Positions 37,229 to 48,189 of a stretch of 64,000 nt of DNA are shown piece after piece; within the stretch, counting starts at the first letter, position 1; each line of letters starts with the position of its first letter. This DNA comes from Macrococcus epidermidis. Lineage in GTDB: Bacteria; Bacillota; Bacilli; Staphylococcales; Staphylococcaceae. Both the position numbers and the translations under genes were made by a program. The stretch spans positions 992,001-1,056,000 of the forward strand of contig NZ_PZJH01000001.1 in assembly GCF_003259695.1 (NCBI RefSeq), in the 5' to 3' direction. Under the pieces are notes generated by a model. It did not search any database and was not told the DNA's origin. It saw only the letters and a list, made by a program, of their open reading frames with translations.

Positions 37229-38989
37229 CTAGTGCTTTTTTGATCTTTGATATTGAATGATTTCTCTCACAATATTATCGCGTGTCTCCATGTCACCGGT
37301 AGCAATTGCATCTTTTAAAGCTTGTTTCAGCTGACTCACATGTGTTAATTTATGCTGCTCTTCATTAAAGACATATACATAATCATTTATTTCCTCTGTA
37401 GTAGGTTCGGAATTAACCAACATACTGTCAATTGATAAACATACCTCATGAATATCCTGAGGAATATGTGTGATGAATTGACTGAGATTAAATTGGTCTT
37501 CATTATTGTAATACCCTATTAAAGCCTCATAAATCAATCTATGGTATGCATTTGAGAAATTATGTGCAGACAGAGAATCTTTATATTGTGTGAATAAATA
37601 TTTATCTGTCATAAAATGTTTTAGTACCACGCGTTCAGCAGTCTCAATCTTGTTTAATGATTCTTGTTTGATACCAACATTAATATGATTAAATGGACGC
37701 TTTTTCTGATTTTTTTGTACTTGATATTTTAGACTGTCAAAATCTACTTTAAACAAATCACTTGCTTCATGCAATACTTTTTTCTGTAAAACTTCAGAAT
37801 TCATAAGTTTAGCATCTTGAATAATATTATTCAAATGTTTTTCATATGCTAAATCATTATTCTTTATTTCATTCTGATAATATTGCATATAAAAGCTTAA
37901 ATAATTAATCTTATGCGTTTGAAAATATTCTAAGAACTGATTTTCCCCTAAATCTCTAATCATCTCATCCGGATCTTTTCCTTTGTGAATCGGTACTACA
38001 AACACATTTAATCCTTCTGAAAGTAATGTCTTTCCAGATTTTAGTGTCGCTTCAATACCAGCTCTATCTCCATCAAACATTAACGTAATATTTTGTGCGA
38101 GTTTTTTCAGTGATATTACATGCTCTCTACTTAATGCTGTACCCATTGTTGCTACCGCATTATGAATACCTACTTCACCAAGCTTTAATACATCCATAAA
38201 ACCTTCAAGTAAAATTACTTCATCTGTTTCTCGAATTGGTTTACGTGCAACATCAATATGATAAAGGATATTTCTTTTTTGAAATATCGGTGTCTCAGGA
38301 CTATTTAAATATTTGGGTTCACTACCATCAAAACTTCGCGCAGAGAAGCCAACTGTATCTCCACGTGCATTTCGGATAGGAAACATAATACGATTACGAA
38401 AACGGTCAAAATAACTGAAATTTTCCTCATTTCTGCTTAAAAGACCAGCTTCATATGCAAGTGATTCATCATATCCTTGTTTTTTTAAAAAATCTAACGC
38501 AAAATGACTTACATTCGGACTGAAACCAATTTTTTCTTTGGCAATCAAATCGTCATCTATACCACGTTTATAAAGATATTCTAAAGCTGGTTCAGCCTCT
38601 TCAATTGCTTTTAATACATAGTGATAATAATCATTTAATAAGTTATGCATTTCAACCATTTTCGTATGGTCATTTTCAACTGTTGGGTTATCACTTTGGA
38701 CATCTATCTTGATATCAACATTTTCACCTAATATTTTAACTGCTTCAATAAATGAGACATTTTCTATTTGTTCGATAAACTGAAAAACATTTCCACCCTT
38801 TTTACATCCGAAACAATGACAAATCTGTTTTTCAACAGATACTGAAAATGATGGTGTTTTTTCATCATGAAAGGGACATAAACCGATATAGTTACGTCCC
38901 CTTTTTTCTAATTTCACATATTGACTTACAACATCTAAAATATCATTCTTTTCCCGTATTTCATTAATTATTTTTGGATCGATTTGCAA
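37229..38989 (-). CDS. dnaG: DNA primase
   Basis: Makes RNA primers for replication. The 586-residue protein has the N-terminal CHC2 zinc finger ([11 protein letters not shown] and [10 protein letters not shown]), the TOPRIM domain with LLEGFMDVL and FDGDRAG, and a divergent C-terminal helicase-binding domain. Start is an ATG 23 bases after yqfL. First or second gene of the sigA unit. Confidence 0.97.
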   Translation of the reverse strand: MQIDPKIINEIREKNDILDVVSQYVKLEKRGRNYIGLCPFHDEKTPSFSVSVEKQICHCFGCKKGGNVFQFIEQIENVSFIEAVKILGENVDIKIDVQSDNPTVENDHTKMVEMHNLLNDYYHYVLKAIEEAEPALEYLYKRGIDDDLIAKEKIGFSPNVSHFALDFLKKQGYDESLAYEAGLLSRNEENFSYFDRFRNRIMFPIRNARGDTVGFSARSFDGSEPKYLNSPETPIFQKRNILYHIDVARKPIRETDEVILLEGFMDVLKLGEVGIHNAVATMGTALSREHVISLKKLAQNITLMFDGDRAGIEATLKSGKTLLSEGLNVFVVPIHKGKDPDEMIRDLGENQFLEYFQTHKINYLSFYMQYYQNEIKNNDLAYEKHLNNIIQDAKLMNSEVLQKKVLHEASDLFKVDFDSLKYQVQKNQKKRPFNHINVGIKQESLNKIETAERVVLKHFMTDKYLFTQYKDSLSAHNFSNAYHRLIYEALIGYYNNEDQFNLSQFITHIPQDIHEVCLSIDSMLVNSEPTTEEINDYVYVFNEEQHKLTHVSQLKQALKDAIATGDMETRDNIVREIIQYQRSKKH

Positions 38990-39012
38990 ACTTCCACCTC
39001 ATCATACCCATA

Positions 39013-39822
39013 TTAATTTCTAGTAATTATTTTAATGATTTCATTCGCTGTTTCTTCAATTGCTTTATTCGAAACATCAATAACTTCACAATTAATTCTT
39101 GAAACAATCTCTTCAAAATATTTTAATTCTTCTAAAATACGTTGATCTTTTGCATAGTTGGCATCATTTTTTAATCCAAGTTGAGCCAAGCGTTCGATTC
39201 GGATTTTATTCAATTTTTCAGGATCAATTTTTAAAGCGATACATTTTTTAGGGTCAATTTCAAACAACTGATCAGGCGGATCAACTTCCGGTACTAATGG
39301 AACATTCATGACTTTAAATCTTTTATGAGCCAAATACTGACTTAAAGGTGTCTTTGACGTACGTGAAACACCGATCAAGACAATATCAGCTTTTGAAAGT
39401 CCGCGCGGATCTCGACCGTCATCATATTTTACAGCAAATTCAATTGCTTCTATCTTCTTAAAGTAATCTTCATCGAGTTTATGTACCATACCAGGCTCAT
39501 TTAACGGTTTTTCTTCAAGCGTTTCTTCTAAAAGCCCCATTAACGGCCCCATTAAATCTACGCTTTTGATATTATGTTTTGCTAATTCAGACTGCATATA
39601 AGCTCTGACATTCGGTTTAACTAAAGTGTATACAACGATAGATTTCTGTTCTTTAGCCAGGCTGATAACTTCATTTATATTTTCATGAGTTTCAATATAT
39701 GGCAGACGAATTGTATCTACAACGTTATTTAACATATTAAACTGAGAAATACATGCTTTTGTAACGAGTTCTGCTGTTTCACCAACTGAATCTGATGCAA
39801 TAATTAATCTCATTTCATTCAT
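39013..39822 (-). CDS. yqfL: Pyruvate, phosphate dikinase regulatory protein-like kinase/phosphorylase (YqfL)
   Basis: A 269-residue DUF299 protein with the P-loop-like [15 protein letters not shown] (about 150-165). Members reversibly phosphorylate PPDK or PEP synthase; in Bacillus YqfL modulates CcpN activity. It lies 14 bases after ccpN on the same strand, supporting the CcpN connection. No PPDK gene is in the window. Confidence 0.92.
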   Translation of the reverse strand: MNEMRLIIASDSVGETAELVTKACISQFNMLNNVVDTIRLPYIETHENINEVISLAKEQKSIVVYTLVKPNVRAYMQSELAKHNIKSVDLMGPLMGLLEETLEEKPLNEPGMVHKLDEDYFKKIEAIEFAVKYDDGRDPRGLSKADIVLIGVSRTSKTPLSQYLAHKRFKVMNVPLVPEVDPPDQLFEIDPKKCIALKIDPEKLNKIRIERLAQLGLKNDANYAKDQRILEELKYFEEIVSRINCEVIDVSNKAIEETANEIIKIITRN

Positions 39823-39836
39823 AAAATAAATTCTCC

Positions 39837-40484
39837 TTATTCATCTTCGATTAGAGAAACAAATGCTCTCGTTATAGTAGTTTTGCTAATTCGACCGGTA
39901 ACTTCGTAATGTCCGTCTTTTTCAACAACAACTGGAATTGAATCAATTTGTTTATCAATAATTTGCTTTGCAGCATAAAATAATAAGTCGTCTTTATAAC
40001 AAACAGAGACATTTGGGACACGTGTCATATAAACATGAATCGGTGTCGTATGAATTTCTTGTCCCCCCATCGATGCACGGAGTAAATCCTTTCTGGAACA
40101 TACACCAACAAGATGATTGTCTTTATTTGTTACAAACAAAGTTCCTACATCATCCAGGAACATCGCACAGATTGCTTCATATGTACTTGAATCTTCATGA
40201 ATAACGATTGGTACCGACTGAAAATCTTTCACCCGAAACTTCTTAATCGATTCTGAAAGTAACTGAGTACTGGATTTCCCTGTATAAAAGTAACCAACAC
40301 GAGGACGTGCATCTAAATATCCTGCCATCGTTAAGATTGCAAGATCAGGACGTAAAGTAGCACGCGTTAGATTCAATTTTTCAGCAATCTTCTCACCGGT
40401 GATGGGGCCATTATTTTTTACAATTTGTAAAATCTTTTCTTGTCTTTTATTTAATTCTATGACAATCACCCCAATAGTAGACAT
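39837..40484 (-). CDS. ccpN: Gluconeogenesis repressor CcpN (HTH and two CBS domains)
   Basis: A transcriptional repressor of gluconeogenic genes in Bacillus. The protein (up to 215 residues) has an N-terminal winged helix ([29 protein letters not shown]) and two CBS domains (about 75-205) that sense nucleotides. The start is unclear: ATG at 40484 has no ribosome site and would lie only about eight bases from the predicted transcript start; GGGGTGA further in is followed by no ATG, GTG or TTG at normal spacing. The longest form is reported. Confidence 0.9.
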   Translation of the reverse strand: MSTIGVIVIELNKRQEKILQIVKNNGPITGEKIAEKLNLTRATLRPDLAILTMAGYLDARPRVGYFYTGKSSTQLLSESIKKFRVKDFQSVPIVIHEDSSTYEAICAMFLDDVGTLFVTNKDNHLVGVCSRKDLLRASMGGQEIHTTPIHVYMTRVPNVSVCYKDDLLFYAAKQIIDKQIDSIPVVVEKDGHYEVTGRISKTTITRAFVSLIEDE

Positions 40485-40498
40485 AGTTTATTTATTAT

Positions 40499-40527
40499 AT
40501 TATACCTACTCATAAATAAATTTACAA
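40499..40527 (-). promoter_or_regulatory. SigA-type promoter of ccpN-yqfL
   Basis: On the minus strand TTGTAA (40522-40527) and TATAAT (40499-40504) are separated by exactly 17 bases. The expected transcription start is near 40492, only about eight bases before the first ATG. Confidence 0.72.
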
Positions 40528-40543
40528 ATGTATCGCTTAACAA

Positions 40544-40572
40544 TTGAGCTCATTCAATTTTCATGTTATATT
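40544..40572 (+). promoter_or_regulatory. SigA-type promoter of glyS
   Basis: TTGAGC (40544-40549) and TATATT (40567-40572) are 17 bases apart, just upstream of the T-box leader. Expected start near 40579. Confidence 0.75.
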
Positions 40573-40578
40573 TTAAAT

Positions 40579-40724
40579 AAGCGAGTTAAGGATGGTGAAA
40601 GCTTAACAATAAATTGGCGTACATTTACATTGTTAATAATTAAAAGCGAGTAAACACTAATTTGGGTGGAACCGCGGGTATATATACTCGTCCCAAGGCA
40701 ATCAATTTGCCTTGGGACTTTTTG
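40579..40724 (+). promoter_or_regulatory. Glycine T-box leader of glyS
   Basis: The leader carries the T-box hallmark GGGTGGAACCGCGGG at 40664-40678, the antiterminator core that pairs with the uncharged tRNA end. Stem I begins with GCGAGTTAAGGATGGTGAAAG and contains a candidate GGC specifier at 40616-40618, a glycine codon. A 12-bp terminator (arms 40690-40701 and 40707-40718) with a T run follows. Uncharged tRNA-Gly should turn on glyS. The leader is short, as usual for glycine T-boxes. Confidence 0.93.
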
Positions 40725-40754
40725 TTTACTCAAAAATAAATGGAGGATATCAAC

Positions 40755-42143
40755 ATGACGGAAAACAAAATGGAAACAATCGTTAATCTTGCAAAGCATC
40801 GTGGATTTGTATTTCCTGGCAGTGAAATTTACGGAGGGTTAGCAAACACATGGGATTACGGTCCTCTTGGTGTAGAACTAAAAAATAATGTGAAACGCGC
40901 ATGGTGGCAAAAATTTGTTCAGCAATCACCTTATAATGTTGGATTAGATGCAGCAATCTTAATGAATCCAAAAACATGGGAAGCAAGTGGACACCTATCA
41001 AACTTCAATGATCCTATGATCGATAATAAGGACTCAAAAATTCGTTATCGTGCGGATAAATTAATTGAAGACTACATGCATGCTCAAGGTGATGAGCACT
41101 TTATTGCTGATGGTATGAGTTTTGACGAAATGAAGCAGTTTATTGACGAAAAAGGTATTGTATGTCCAGAATCAGGCACAGCAAACTGGACGGAAATTCG
41201 TCAGTTTAACTTAATGTTCAAAACATTCCAGGGGGTTACTGAATCTTCTACTAATGAAATCTTCTTACGTCCTGAAACAGCACAAGGTATATTCGTGAAC
41301 TATAAGAACGTACAGCGTTCTATGCGTAAGAAATTACCGTTCGGTATCGCTCAAATCGGTAAATCATTCCGTAATGAGATTACTCCAGGAAACTTTATTT
41401 TCCGAACACGTGAATTTGAACAAATGGAATTAGAATTCTTCTGTAAGCCTGGAACTGAAATGGAATGGCAGACCTACTGGAAAGAATTTTCTGCTAAATG
41501 GTTAAAAGATCTGGGCATCAAAGAAGAAAATACAAAATTACGCGACCATGACGAAGATGAGTTATCTCACTACTCAAATGCAACAACAGATATCGAATAT
41601 AAATTCCCATTTGGTTGGGGAGAATTATGGGGAATCGCAAGCCGTACTGACTTTGACTTAACAGCTCATATGAATGCATCAAATGATGACTTCAAATATC
41701 ACGATCAGGAAACAGGTGAAAAATACGTACCTTATGTTATTGAACCATCATTAGGTGCTGACCGTGTAACATTAGCATTCTTATGTGATGCATATGATGA
41801 AGAAGTTTTAGAAGGTGATGACAAACGTACAGTATTACGTTTCCACCCTGCATTAGCGCCTTATAAGGCAGCAATCCTTCCATTAAGTAAGAAATTGTCT
41901 GCTGATGCTATGAAAGTATACGAAGAATTAAGCGCATACTTTGCGATTGACTTTGATGAAAGTCAATCAATCGGTAAACGTTATAGACGTCAAGATGAAA
42001 TCGGTACACCATTCTGTATTACATTTGACTTTGATTCATTAGAGGATAATCAAGTAACAATACGTGACCGCGACACAATGGAACAAGTACGTATGCCAAT
42101 CAGTGAAGTAAAATCATTCTTAGAAGAAAAAATTAAATTCTAA
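40755..42143 (+). CDS. glyS: Glycyl-tRNA synthetase (class II, dimeric type)
   Basis: Attaches glycine to tRNA-Gly. The 462-residue single-chain enzyme begins [20 protein letters not shown] and shows class II motifs [11 protein letters not shown] and [14 protein letters not shown], and motif 3 in [14 protein letters not shown]. The ATG at 40755 is chosen over one at 40740 because GGAGG lies between them. A strong terminator follows at 42154-42189. Also called glyQS in some annotations, but it is the alpha2 form. Confidence 0.97.
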   Translation: MTENKMETIVNLAKHRGFVFPGSEIYGGLANTWDYGPLGVELKNNVKRAWWQKFVQQSPYNVGLDAAILMNPKTWEASGHLSNFNDPMIDNKDSKIRYRADKLIEDYMHAQGDEHFIADGMSFDEMKQFIDEKGIVCPESGTANWTEIRQFNLMFKTFQGVTESSTNEIFLRPETAQGIFVNYKNVQRSMRKKLPFGIAQIGKSFRNEITPGNFIFRTREFEQMELEFFCKPGTEMEWQTYWKEFSAKWLKDLGIKEENTKLRDHDEDELSHYSNATTDIEYKFPFGWGELWGIASRTDFDLTAHMNASNDDFKYHDQETGEKYVPYVIEPSLGADRVTLAFLCDAYDEEVLEGDDKRTVLRFHPALAPYKAAILPLSKKLSADAMKVYEELSAYFAIDFDESQSIGKRYRRQDEIGTPFCITFDFDSLEDNQVTIRDRDTMEQVRMPISEVKSFLEEKIKF

Positions 42144-42153
42144 AATAAATTTT

Positions 42154-42191
42154 AAAAGCACTCATGATATACCATTCATGAGTGCTTTTTA
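42154..42191. terminator. Bidirectional terminator between glyS and recO
   Basis: A perfect 14-bp stem (42154-42167 with 42176-42189), A run on the left and T run on the right. Confidence 0.88.
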
Positions 42192-42941
42192 TTATTGATT
42201 CATCTGATTTAACTGTTCAATAATTTTGCGAGATTTCAAATAGACGCCTACAAATTCATCATACATTTTAAACACAAGTGATTCCATCTCTCGAACAACT
42301 TCGTCACTAATCTTCATTCCACTTACTTTATCCAGAGGTACTTCATCGAGTAAATAGAGCATGTACAATGCTTTATTTGAGATACGGATAGCATGAGGGT
42401 CATCTATTTCTCCAAACTTTGTCACGACACTGTTATATTTAAAAGAATATGCGACAAAATCTTTATGGTCCATCGCACCGTCATGGACACTATATTTAAA
42501 GTTGGGTTCATACCCATAAAGCGCCATCATCTTGAGTGAAACAAATAATGCAATTAATGCTTCATTATCACCCTGTGAAATCCTATCCAGGCCAAATTTC
42601 AATAACTGAAAAACCAGTTTATTTGACGTATCATCATCGAGACCTCTATCAATCAATTCAACAATATATTGCGCATATGTTAATTTCATTATGTCACTAC
42701 GAATCGGATAATGACTTTCTAATGTATCTACAGAACTTAGTGTTCCCATTCCTTTAAATTGTGAAAATATAAATAGATTTTCATAGAACAAATCTAAACC
42801 TGCACCAAACTTTGTAGATTTACGCGCATTTCTAGCCATCACTGCTACTTTTATACCAGCTTCATTTAAAAAAGTGATAATCAAATGATTATCACCATAT
42901 TCAACTCTCTTGATAACAATACCAACAGACTTTTTAAGCAT
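42192..42941 (-). CDS. recO: DNA repair protein RecO
   Basis: Works with RecF and RecR to load RecA on gapped DNA. The 249-residue protein has an N-terminal OB domain (GIVIKRVEYGDNHLIITFL) and a helical C-terminal domain. The zinc cysteines found in some RecO proteins are absent here. It overlaps era by one base and ends the phoH-ybeY-dgkA-cdd-era-recO run. Confidence 0.93.
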   Translation of the reverse strand: MLKKSVGIVIKRVEYGDNHLIITFLNEAGIKVAVMARNARKSTKFGAGLDLFYENLFIFSQFKGMGTLSSVDTLESHYPIRSDIMKLTYAQYIVELIDRGLDDDTSNKLVFQLLKFGLDRISQGDNEALIALFVSLKMMALYGYEPNFKYSVHDGAMDHKDFVAYSFKYNSVVTKFGEIDDPHAIRISNKALYMLYLLDEVPLDKVSGMKISDEVVREMESLVFKMYDEFVGVYLKSRKIIEQLNQMNQ

Positions 42942-43843
42942 TAATATTCATCTTCTCTGTAACCGATTTGACGAATAAAGTTCGGTTTATTACGCCAATC
43001 TTTTTGTACCTTCACCCAAAGTTCTAAATAAACTTTAGAACCTAGTAACATTTCGATATCTTTTCGTGCATTTTGACCGATTTGTTTTAACATCGACCCC
43101 TTCTTACCGATAATAATCCCTTTTTGAGAATCACGTTCTATATATATAGTCGCCTCAATATCTACCTGATCTTCTGAAACACGTGTCATCTTTTCAACCT
43201 GAACTCCAATCGCATGCGGGATTTCCTGGCTTGTTAAATGCAGGGCCTTCTCACGAATTAATTCTGCTACGATAAATTCTTCCGGATGATCTGAAATTGT
43301 ATCTTTCGGATAATACATCGGGCCTTCCGGCATATAACCTTCAATCACTTCCACTAATCGATCAACATTATTTCCTTGTAGAGCTGAAATTGGCACTACT
43401 TCAGCGAACGGTAACAAGTCCTTATATTTTTCAATTTCTTTAATCAGTTGATCCGGATGAATCTTGTCAATCTTATTTAAGACTAAGAAAATCGGTGTCT
43501 TGTTTGATTTTAAAAGCTCAATGATAAATTCATCACCACGTCCTAAACTTTCTTCTACATTTACCATAAATAATATTGCATCAACTTCTCGTAATGTATT
43601 TTTAGCGATTTTCATCATATAATCACCTAATACATGTTTCGGTTTATGAATACCTGGCGTATCGATGAATATGATTTGAGATTGTTCTGTTGTTAGTACG
43701 CCTTGCACTTTGTTTCTTGTAGTCTGTGCTTTATCTGACATAATCGCAACTTTTTGTCCAAGCACTTTATTCATAAAAGTTGACTTTCCGACATTGGGTC
43801 TACCAATTATCGCTACAAATCCTGATTTAAAATTATTTGACAT
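42941..43843 (-). CDS. era: GTPase Era
   Basis: A ribosome-assembly GTPase that binds the 3' end of 16S rRNA. The 300-residue protein has G1 [10 protein letters not shown]3 DTPGIH, G4 NKID and a C-terminal KH domain with [20 protein letters not shown]. It overlaps cdd by 11 bases. Confidence 0.97.
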   Translation of the reverse strand: MSNNFKSGFVAIIGRPNVGKSTFMNKVLGQKVAIMSDKAQTTRNKVQGVLTTEQSQIIFIDTPGIHKPKHVLGDYMMKIAKNTLREVDAILFMVNVEESLGRGDEFIIELLKSNKTPIFLVLNKIDKIHPDQLIKEIEKYKDLLPFAEVVPISALQGNNVDRLVEVIEGYMPEGPMYYPKDTISDHPEEFIVAELIREKALHLTSQEIPHAIGVQVEKMTRVSEDQVDIEATIYIERDSQKGIIIGKKGSMLKQIGQNARKDIEMLLGSKVYLELWVKVQKDWRNKPNFIRQIGYREDEY

Positions 43844-44246
43844 CTTCTAAGTCCCTTCCTGAAAACCCTAACGGTAATAAATCATCTACAGTAAGTTTGA
43901 TTACATTACCTTTAATATTTGTTAAGTATACTGGCATTTCATCATCGCATAGCTCTTTAATGACTTGTCTGCATGAGCCACATGGAGATGAAGGTGTTGG
44001 TGTGTCAGTTGTAACAACCAACGCTTCAAAATCTCCTGGTTTATATCCTTGTGCAATTGCTGAGACAAGTGCAGTACGTTCTGCACAAATACAATCACCA
44101 TATGCTGCATTCTCAACATTACATCCATCAAATGTCGTACCATCTTTAGCGATTAAAAATGCACCCACTTTAAAATTTGAATACGGTGTATATGCTTTTT
44201 CTCGCGCTGCCTTAACACCATCCTGCCATTCATTTTTAAAATCCAT
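43833..44246 (-). CDS. cdd: Cytidine deaminase
   Basis: Deaminates cytidine to uridine in pyrimidine salvage. The 137-residue protein has the zinc motif with CAERTA and PCGSCRQ, and the substrate segment [10 protein letters not shown]. It overlaps era and follows dgkA after ten bases. Confidence 0.97.
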   Translation of the reverse strand: MDFKNEWQDGVKAAREKAYTPYSNFKVGAFLIAKDGTTFDGCNVENAAYGDCICAERTALVSAIAQGYKPGDFEALVVTTDTPTPSSPCGSCRQVIKELCDDEMPVYLTNIKGNVIKLTVDDLLPLGFSGRDLEDVK

Positions 44247-44256
44247 AATATTCCTC

Positions 44257-44607
44257 CTAAAATAATTCGATTATATAAGGCATGAAAATGATTATTCCAA
44301 TAATCGCACTCATGATTGATGATAATAAAACTGCAAACGCGGCTGTATCTTTAGCATGCTTGGCGAGTTCATGATAATCTTCAGTAACAAGGTCAACGAC
44401 ATATTCTACTGAAGTATTTATGACTTCCATAAACAATACAGAAAAAATTGCAATAATCACAAATAACCATTCAATCTTTGTAATTTGAAAATAAAATGAA
44501 AACATAACTACTAATATCGCGGCAATTAAATGAATCACAAAATTTACATCTTTTTTTAAGAGTGTTATGAAACCTTGTATCGGATATAAAAAGCGTTTCA
44601 TCCTCAT
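44257..44607 (-). CDS. dgkA: Diacylglycerol/undecaprenol kinase family protein
   Basis: A 116-residue membrane kinase with three helices. It has the family motif [12 protein letters not shown] and the catalytic AKDTAAFAV segment. In Gram-positive bacteria this family phosphorylates undecaprenol rather than diacylglycerol, feeding cell-wall lipid carrier. It overlaps ybeY by four bases. Confidence 0.93.
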   Translation of the reverse strand: MRMKRFLYPIQGFITLLKKDVNFVIHLIAAILVVMFSFYFQITKIEWLFVIIAIFSVLFMEVINTSVEYVVDLVTEDYHELAKHAKDTAAFAVLLSSIMSAIIGIIIFMPYIIELF

Positions 44608-45068
44608 TCTCTCGTTAAGCCGTAAGCATTTAATATTTCATCCTGGCGTCCAAACATTTTTTTCTCATCTGCTTCATTCATATGATCATAGCCTAAAAGA
44701 TGCAATAGTCCATGAACTGATAGAAATCCTAATTCACGTTCAAAAGAGTGACCATATTCTTCTGCCTGCTCTTCGGCACGTTTAACACAAATAATAATGT
44801 CACCTAATACACGTGGCGCATCCGGCATTTCAAAATCTTCATCTTCACCCTCTTCTAAAGCAAAGCTTATGACATCTGTAACACTATCTTTATCACGATA
44901 TGCTTTATTGATACTTTGAATTTCATCTTCATCAACAAAAGATACTGCGACTTCAGCTTCTTCGTCAATGCCTTCTTGTTGTGCAGCAAATTGCAATAGC
45001 TTTTCAATTTCTGATAAGTGATCTGAAGCAATCATTTCGTCATCATCTATAAAATCAACTGTTAACAT
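44604..45068 (-). CDS. ybeY: Endoribonuclease/rRNA maturation factor YbeY
   Basis: A zinc-dependent factor in 16S rRNA processing and ribosome quality control. The 154-residue protein carries the metal motif [11 protein letters not shown] and the family stretch VTDVISFAL. It overlaps phoH by one base and dgkA by four, conserved order. Confidence 0.96.
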   Translation of the reverse strand: MLTVDFIDDDEMIASDHLSEIEKLLQFAAQQEGIDEEAEVAVSFVDEDEIQSINKAYRDKDSVTDVISFALEEGEDEDFEMPDAPRVLGDIIICVKRAEEQAEEYGHSFERELGFLSVHGLLHLLGYDHMNEADEKKMFGRQDEILNAYGLTRE

Positions 45069-46012
45069 TATTCATCACCTTCATATGCATTAATAATTTT
45101 ACCAACTAATGGATGTCTCACAACATCGGCAGCATCAAAATGATGCACTTCTATACCATTTACTTTGCCAAGTCTCTGTACAGCTTCGATTAACCCACTC
45201 TTAACACCTTTTGGTAAGTCAATCTGCGTTTCATCGCCTGTTATAACCATCTTTGAACCAAAACCTAGACGTGTTAAAAACATCTTCATCTGAGCATGCG
45301 TTGTATTCTGTGCTTCATCTAAGATAACAAAAGCATCTTCTAAAGTTCTACCACGCATATATGCAAGTGGTGCAATTTCAATCACACCACGTTCCATTAA
45401 ACGCGCCGTATGTTCAGCACCTAATACAAAGTGTAATCCATCATACAACGGTCTTAAATATGGATCAACTTTCTCTTTTAAATCTCCAGGCAGAAATCCT
45501 AATGATTCTCCTGCTTCTACTGCAGGACGCGTAAGAACGATGCGCTTCACTTTGCCATTTCTTAACGCTTGTGCAGCCATAACAACAGCTAAAAATGTCT
45601 TACCTGTACCTGCCGGACCGATGCCAAAGACGAGATCGTTATGTTTGATATGGCGTATATACAGACGTTGTCCCATCGTCTTAGAACGAATCGGTTTACC
45701 GAAAGCATCTTTCGTGATTTCTTCATCGTATAGGTCACTTAAATACTGCAAGGTACCATTCGTTGCCATCTGTACAGCTGACTGAACGTCACGTAAAGAA
45801 ATGGAACTACCTTTACGGATAACAGATAACAGACTTTTCACTACGCTTTCAGCAACGACTACTTTCTCATCTTCACCATATATTGTTAATTCCTGACCTC
45901 TTGTATGAATCTCAACATCAAATGATTCTTCTAAAAACTTCAGGTGTTCATCTTGGTTACCAAGCAACGCTTGAGCTTCATTGATATTATCGAAGCGGAT
46001 AATTTGAGACAT
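45068..46012 (-). CDS. phoH: PhoH family ATPase
   Basis: A 314-residue protein with an N-terminal KH-like domain and a P-loop ATPase domain: Walker A GPAGTGKT, Walker [12 protein letters not shown]. Despite the name it is not tied to phosphate in this family; a role in RNA metabolism with YbeY is likely. Heads the ybeY-dgkA-cdd-era-recO operon. Confidence 0.95.
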   Translation of the reverse strand: MSQIIRFDNINEAQALLGNQDEHLKFLEESFDVEIHTRGQELTIYGEDEKVVVAESVVKSLLSVIRKGSSISLRDVQSAVQMATNGTLQYLSDLYDEEITKDAFGKPIRSKTMGQRLYIRHIKHNDLVFGIGPAGTGKTFLAVVMAAQALRNGKVKRIVLTRPAVEAGESLGFLPGDLKEKVDPYLRPLYDGLHFVLGAEHTARLMERGVIEIAPLAYMRGRTLEDAFVILDEAQNTTHAQMKMFLTRLGFGSKMVITGDETQIDLPKGVKSGLIEAVQRLGKVNGIEVHHFDAADVVRHPLVGKIINAYEGDE

Positions 46013-46078
46013 TCAAAAACTCCTTTAATTAATGTTAATTTAACTTTATCAAACTCATGAATAACAAACAATTAATTA

Positions 46079-46507
46079 TTACTGGACAGATTCTTTTACG
46101 GCAGGCTGAATAACCTGTTTTGTTAATTTTTTCATATTTTGTACATGAATATTAGGATTAATTCTTATCAGATGCTGAATAAATCGTTCAGCTTCGACGG
46201 GTTTTACAACAATCTTTTTATCTTTTCTAACAATTTCGATATACGTTATATTTTTAACACGCACAATATTTAATAAATCAATATTCAATATATTGATCTG
46301 ACTTGTTTCTAACCCTTTTTTAATCTTTAAATAATTTGACTGAATTGCATAATATTCATGTAAGATGATATAGATTAATATTATTCCGATTACAATTGAA
46401 GCAATCCCACTTGTCATGAAATTCATGAAACATGCTAATATCATTAAAATGATAACGATAAAAACCATTACTTTCTGGAAATTATTGATGCGACTTTTAT
46501 AGATCAT
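46079..46507 (-). CDS. PH-like domain membrane protein, function unknown
   Basis: A 142-residue protein with two adjacent membrane helices (about 12-50) and a C-terminal bacterial PH-like domain. The closing pattern KPVEAERFIQHLIRINPN is typical of bPH_6/YyaB-like proteins. It lies between phoH and a coiled-coil membrane protein next to floA. No function can be assigned. Confidence 0.75.
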   Translation of the reverse strand: MIYKSRINNFQKVMVFIVIILMILACFMNFMTSGIASIVIGIILIYIILHEYYAIQSNYLKIKKGLETSQINILNIDLLNIVRVKNITYIEIVRKDKKIVVKPVEAERFIQHLIRINPNIHVQNMKKLTKQVIQPAVKESVQ

Positions 46508-46545
46508 AATATCACCCTCTTTAATTTTATCAAAAATTTCAAAAA

Positions 46546-46587
46546 AATAACTATGATACGCAAATTATTTTGCGTATCATAGTTATT
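46546..46587. terminator. Hairpin after the coiled-coil membrane protein gene
   Basis: A perfect 19-bp inverted repeat (about 46546-46564 and 46569-46587, four-base loop) overlaps the stop codon of the upstream gene. On the minus strand the following sequence is T-rich. Confidence 0.82.
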
Positions 46588-47167
46588 ACCTTCTTGCTTT
46601 TGGAGGGCCAAGTATTTCACTATATATAATCCCTTTAAGTGTATTTTCAGGCGTAAAATCTACAAGTGAACCTGCGCTATCAATATCATCTTCCATACGT
46701 ATCATATTAATGCGATTCATCTTCTGTCGTGGTGACAAATGCGGGTCTGCTTCAATTTTCTCAATACGTTCAGCTAGCGATAATTTTTCTTTAGCCTGTA
46801 TTTTTTCTTCGAATGCCTGAATTTTCTTAGCCGCCGAGCGTTCCACTGGACGTTTTTGATCCTTTACTTCAGATGCTTTATTTTTCACTTGTTGTTCTAA
46901 TTTTTGAGTTTGCTTAGAACCTGCATCAATACGATTCTCAATTTCCTTTAATTTTGCTTGCGGATTATTCTTAAAATCGGTAAATTCTTTTTCTAAATTA
47001 CCGATTGATTGTTGTAACTGTGTGAATACATTTTTAGAATTCACTTGCTGCTTCGTTGATATCGGACGTTTTGATTGATTTGCTTTCTTCTTATTAGCAT
47101 TTTCAATAATCGAAGTTACTACGCTAATAATAGTAAAAATAATAAATATTATAAATCCTACATCCAT
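46586..47167 (-). CDS. Membrane-anchored coiled-coil protein next to floA, function unknown
   Basis: I do not recognise a named family. The 193-residue protein has one N-terminal membrane helix (about 3-22), then a long Lys/Glu/Gln-rich region with heptad character (about 45-135) and a conserved-looking tail around YSEILGPPKARR. It begins 11 bases after floA on the same strand, so it is probably co-transcribed with nfeD-floA. The stop codon is part of a strong hairpin. A cytoplasmic scaffold or flotillin partner is a guess. Confidence 0.78.
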   Translation of the reverse strand: MDVGFIIFIIFTIISVVTSIIENANKKKANQSKRPISTKQQVNSKNVFTQLQQSIGNLEKEFTDFKNNPQAKLKEIENRIDAGSKQTQKLEQQVKNKASEVKDQKRPVERSAAKKIQAFEEKIQAKEKLSLAERIEKIEADPHLSPRQKMNRINMIRMEDDIDSAGSLVDFTPENTLKGIIYSEILGPPKARR

Positions 47168-47178
47168 CTAATCACCCT

Positions 47179-48180
47179 TTATTTTTTAGGAGTGTCACTA
47201 CTATTCGGATCAGTCATTTTATTAATAGAATTTCTCATTCCTGTGTCTGATTCAATGTTCTTTAAGTTATAATAATCCATTACTCCGATATTTCCTGATT
47301 TTAAAGCTTGTGCCATTGCTAAAGGTACTTCAGCTTCAGCTTCTACTACTTTCGCTCTCATTTCCTGAACTTTCGCCTTCATCTCTTGTTCTTGAGCAAC
47401 GGCCATTGCACGACGTTCCTCTGCTTTAGCTTGTGCAATATTTTTATCTGCTAATGCTTGTTCAGTCTGTAAGTCTGCACCTATGTTCTTACCGATATCT
47501 ACGTCTGCAATATCAATCGATAGAATTTCGAATGCTGTTCCGCTATCTAATCCTTTACCTAATACCGTTTGAGATATCATATCCGGATTTTCTAATACAG
47601 AAGTATGTGAAGCACTAGAACCGATTGTTGAGACGATCCCTTCACCAACACGGGCAACAATTGTTTCTTCACCAGCACCACCGACAAGGCGTTCAATATT
47701 TGCACGTACAGTAATTCTTGCTTTCGCTTTCACTTCGATACCGTTCATCGCAACACCCGCAATAAATGGTGTTTCAATAACTTTTGGGTTAACTGACATT
47801 TGAACTGCTTCTAAAACATCACGACCTGCTAAGTCAATTGCTGCACCACGTTCAAACGGCAAATTGATATCAGCTCGTTGTGCAGCGATGATTGCATCGA
47901 CAACGCGGTCAACGTTACCACCCGCTAAATAATGTGACTCTAATTGATTTGTCGTTAAATGTAATCCGGCTTTATGTGCTTTAATTAATGGATCGATAAC
48001 ACGTCTAGGCGAAACACGACGTAAACGCATCCCAACCAATGTACCAATACCAACTTTAACGCCAGCTGCTAATGCCGAGATCCATAAACCAACAGGTACA
48101 AATGAAAATAAAATCATTAATAGAATAAGAACTACAAATGCAATAATACCGATTGTTATTAATCCTGCCATAAAATTCAC
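47179..48180 (-). CDS. floA: Flotillin-like protein FloA
   Basis: A scaffold of functional membrane microdomains. The 333-residue protein has an N-terminal membrane hairpin (about 3-40), an SPFH-like domain with [25 protein letters not shown], and an Ala/Glu-rich coiled coil with repeats such as [16 protein letters not shown]. Gene order nfeD-floA is conserved. Confidence 0.96.
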   Translation of the reverse strand: MNFMAGLITIGIIAFVVLILLMILFSFVPVGLWISALAAGVKVGIGTLVGMRLRRVSPRRVIDPLIKAHKAGLHLTTNQLESHYLAGGNVDRVVDAIIAAQRADINLPFERGAAIDLAGRDVLEAVQMSVNPKVIETPFIAGVAMNGIEVKAKARITVRANIERLVGGAGEETIVARVGEGIVSTIGSSASHTSVLENPDMISQTVLGKGLDSGTAFEILSIDIADVDIGKNIGADLQTEQALADKNIAQAKAEERRAMAVAQEQEMKAKVQEMRAKVVEAEAEVPLAMAQALKSGNIGVMDYYNLKNIESDTGMRNSINKMTDPNSSDTPKK

Positions 48181-48189
48181 TCCTGTTTA

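Noticed and set aside
43837-44265. 142-codon open frame antisense to cdd
   Set aside because: It mirrors the cdd coding frame; cdd has full motifs and operon context, so this is a shadow frame.
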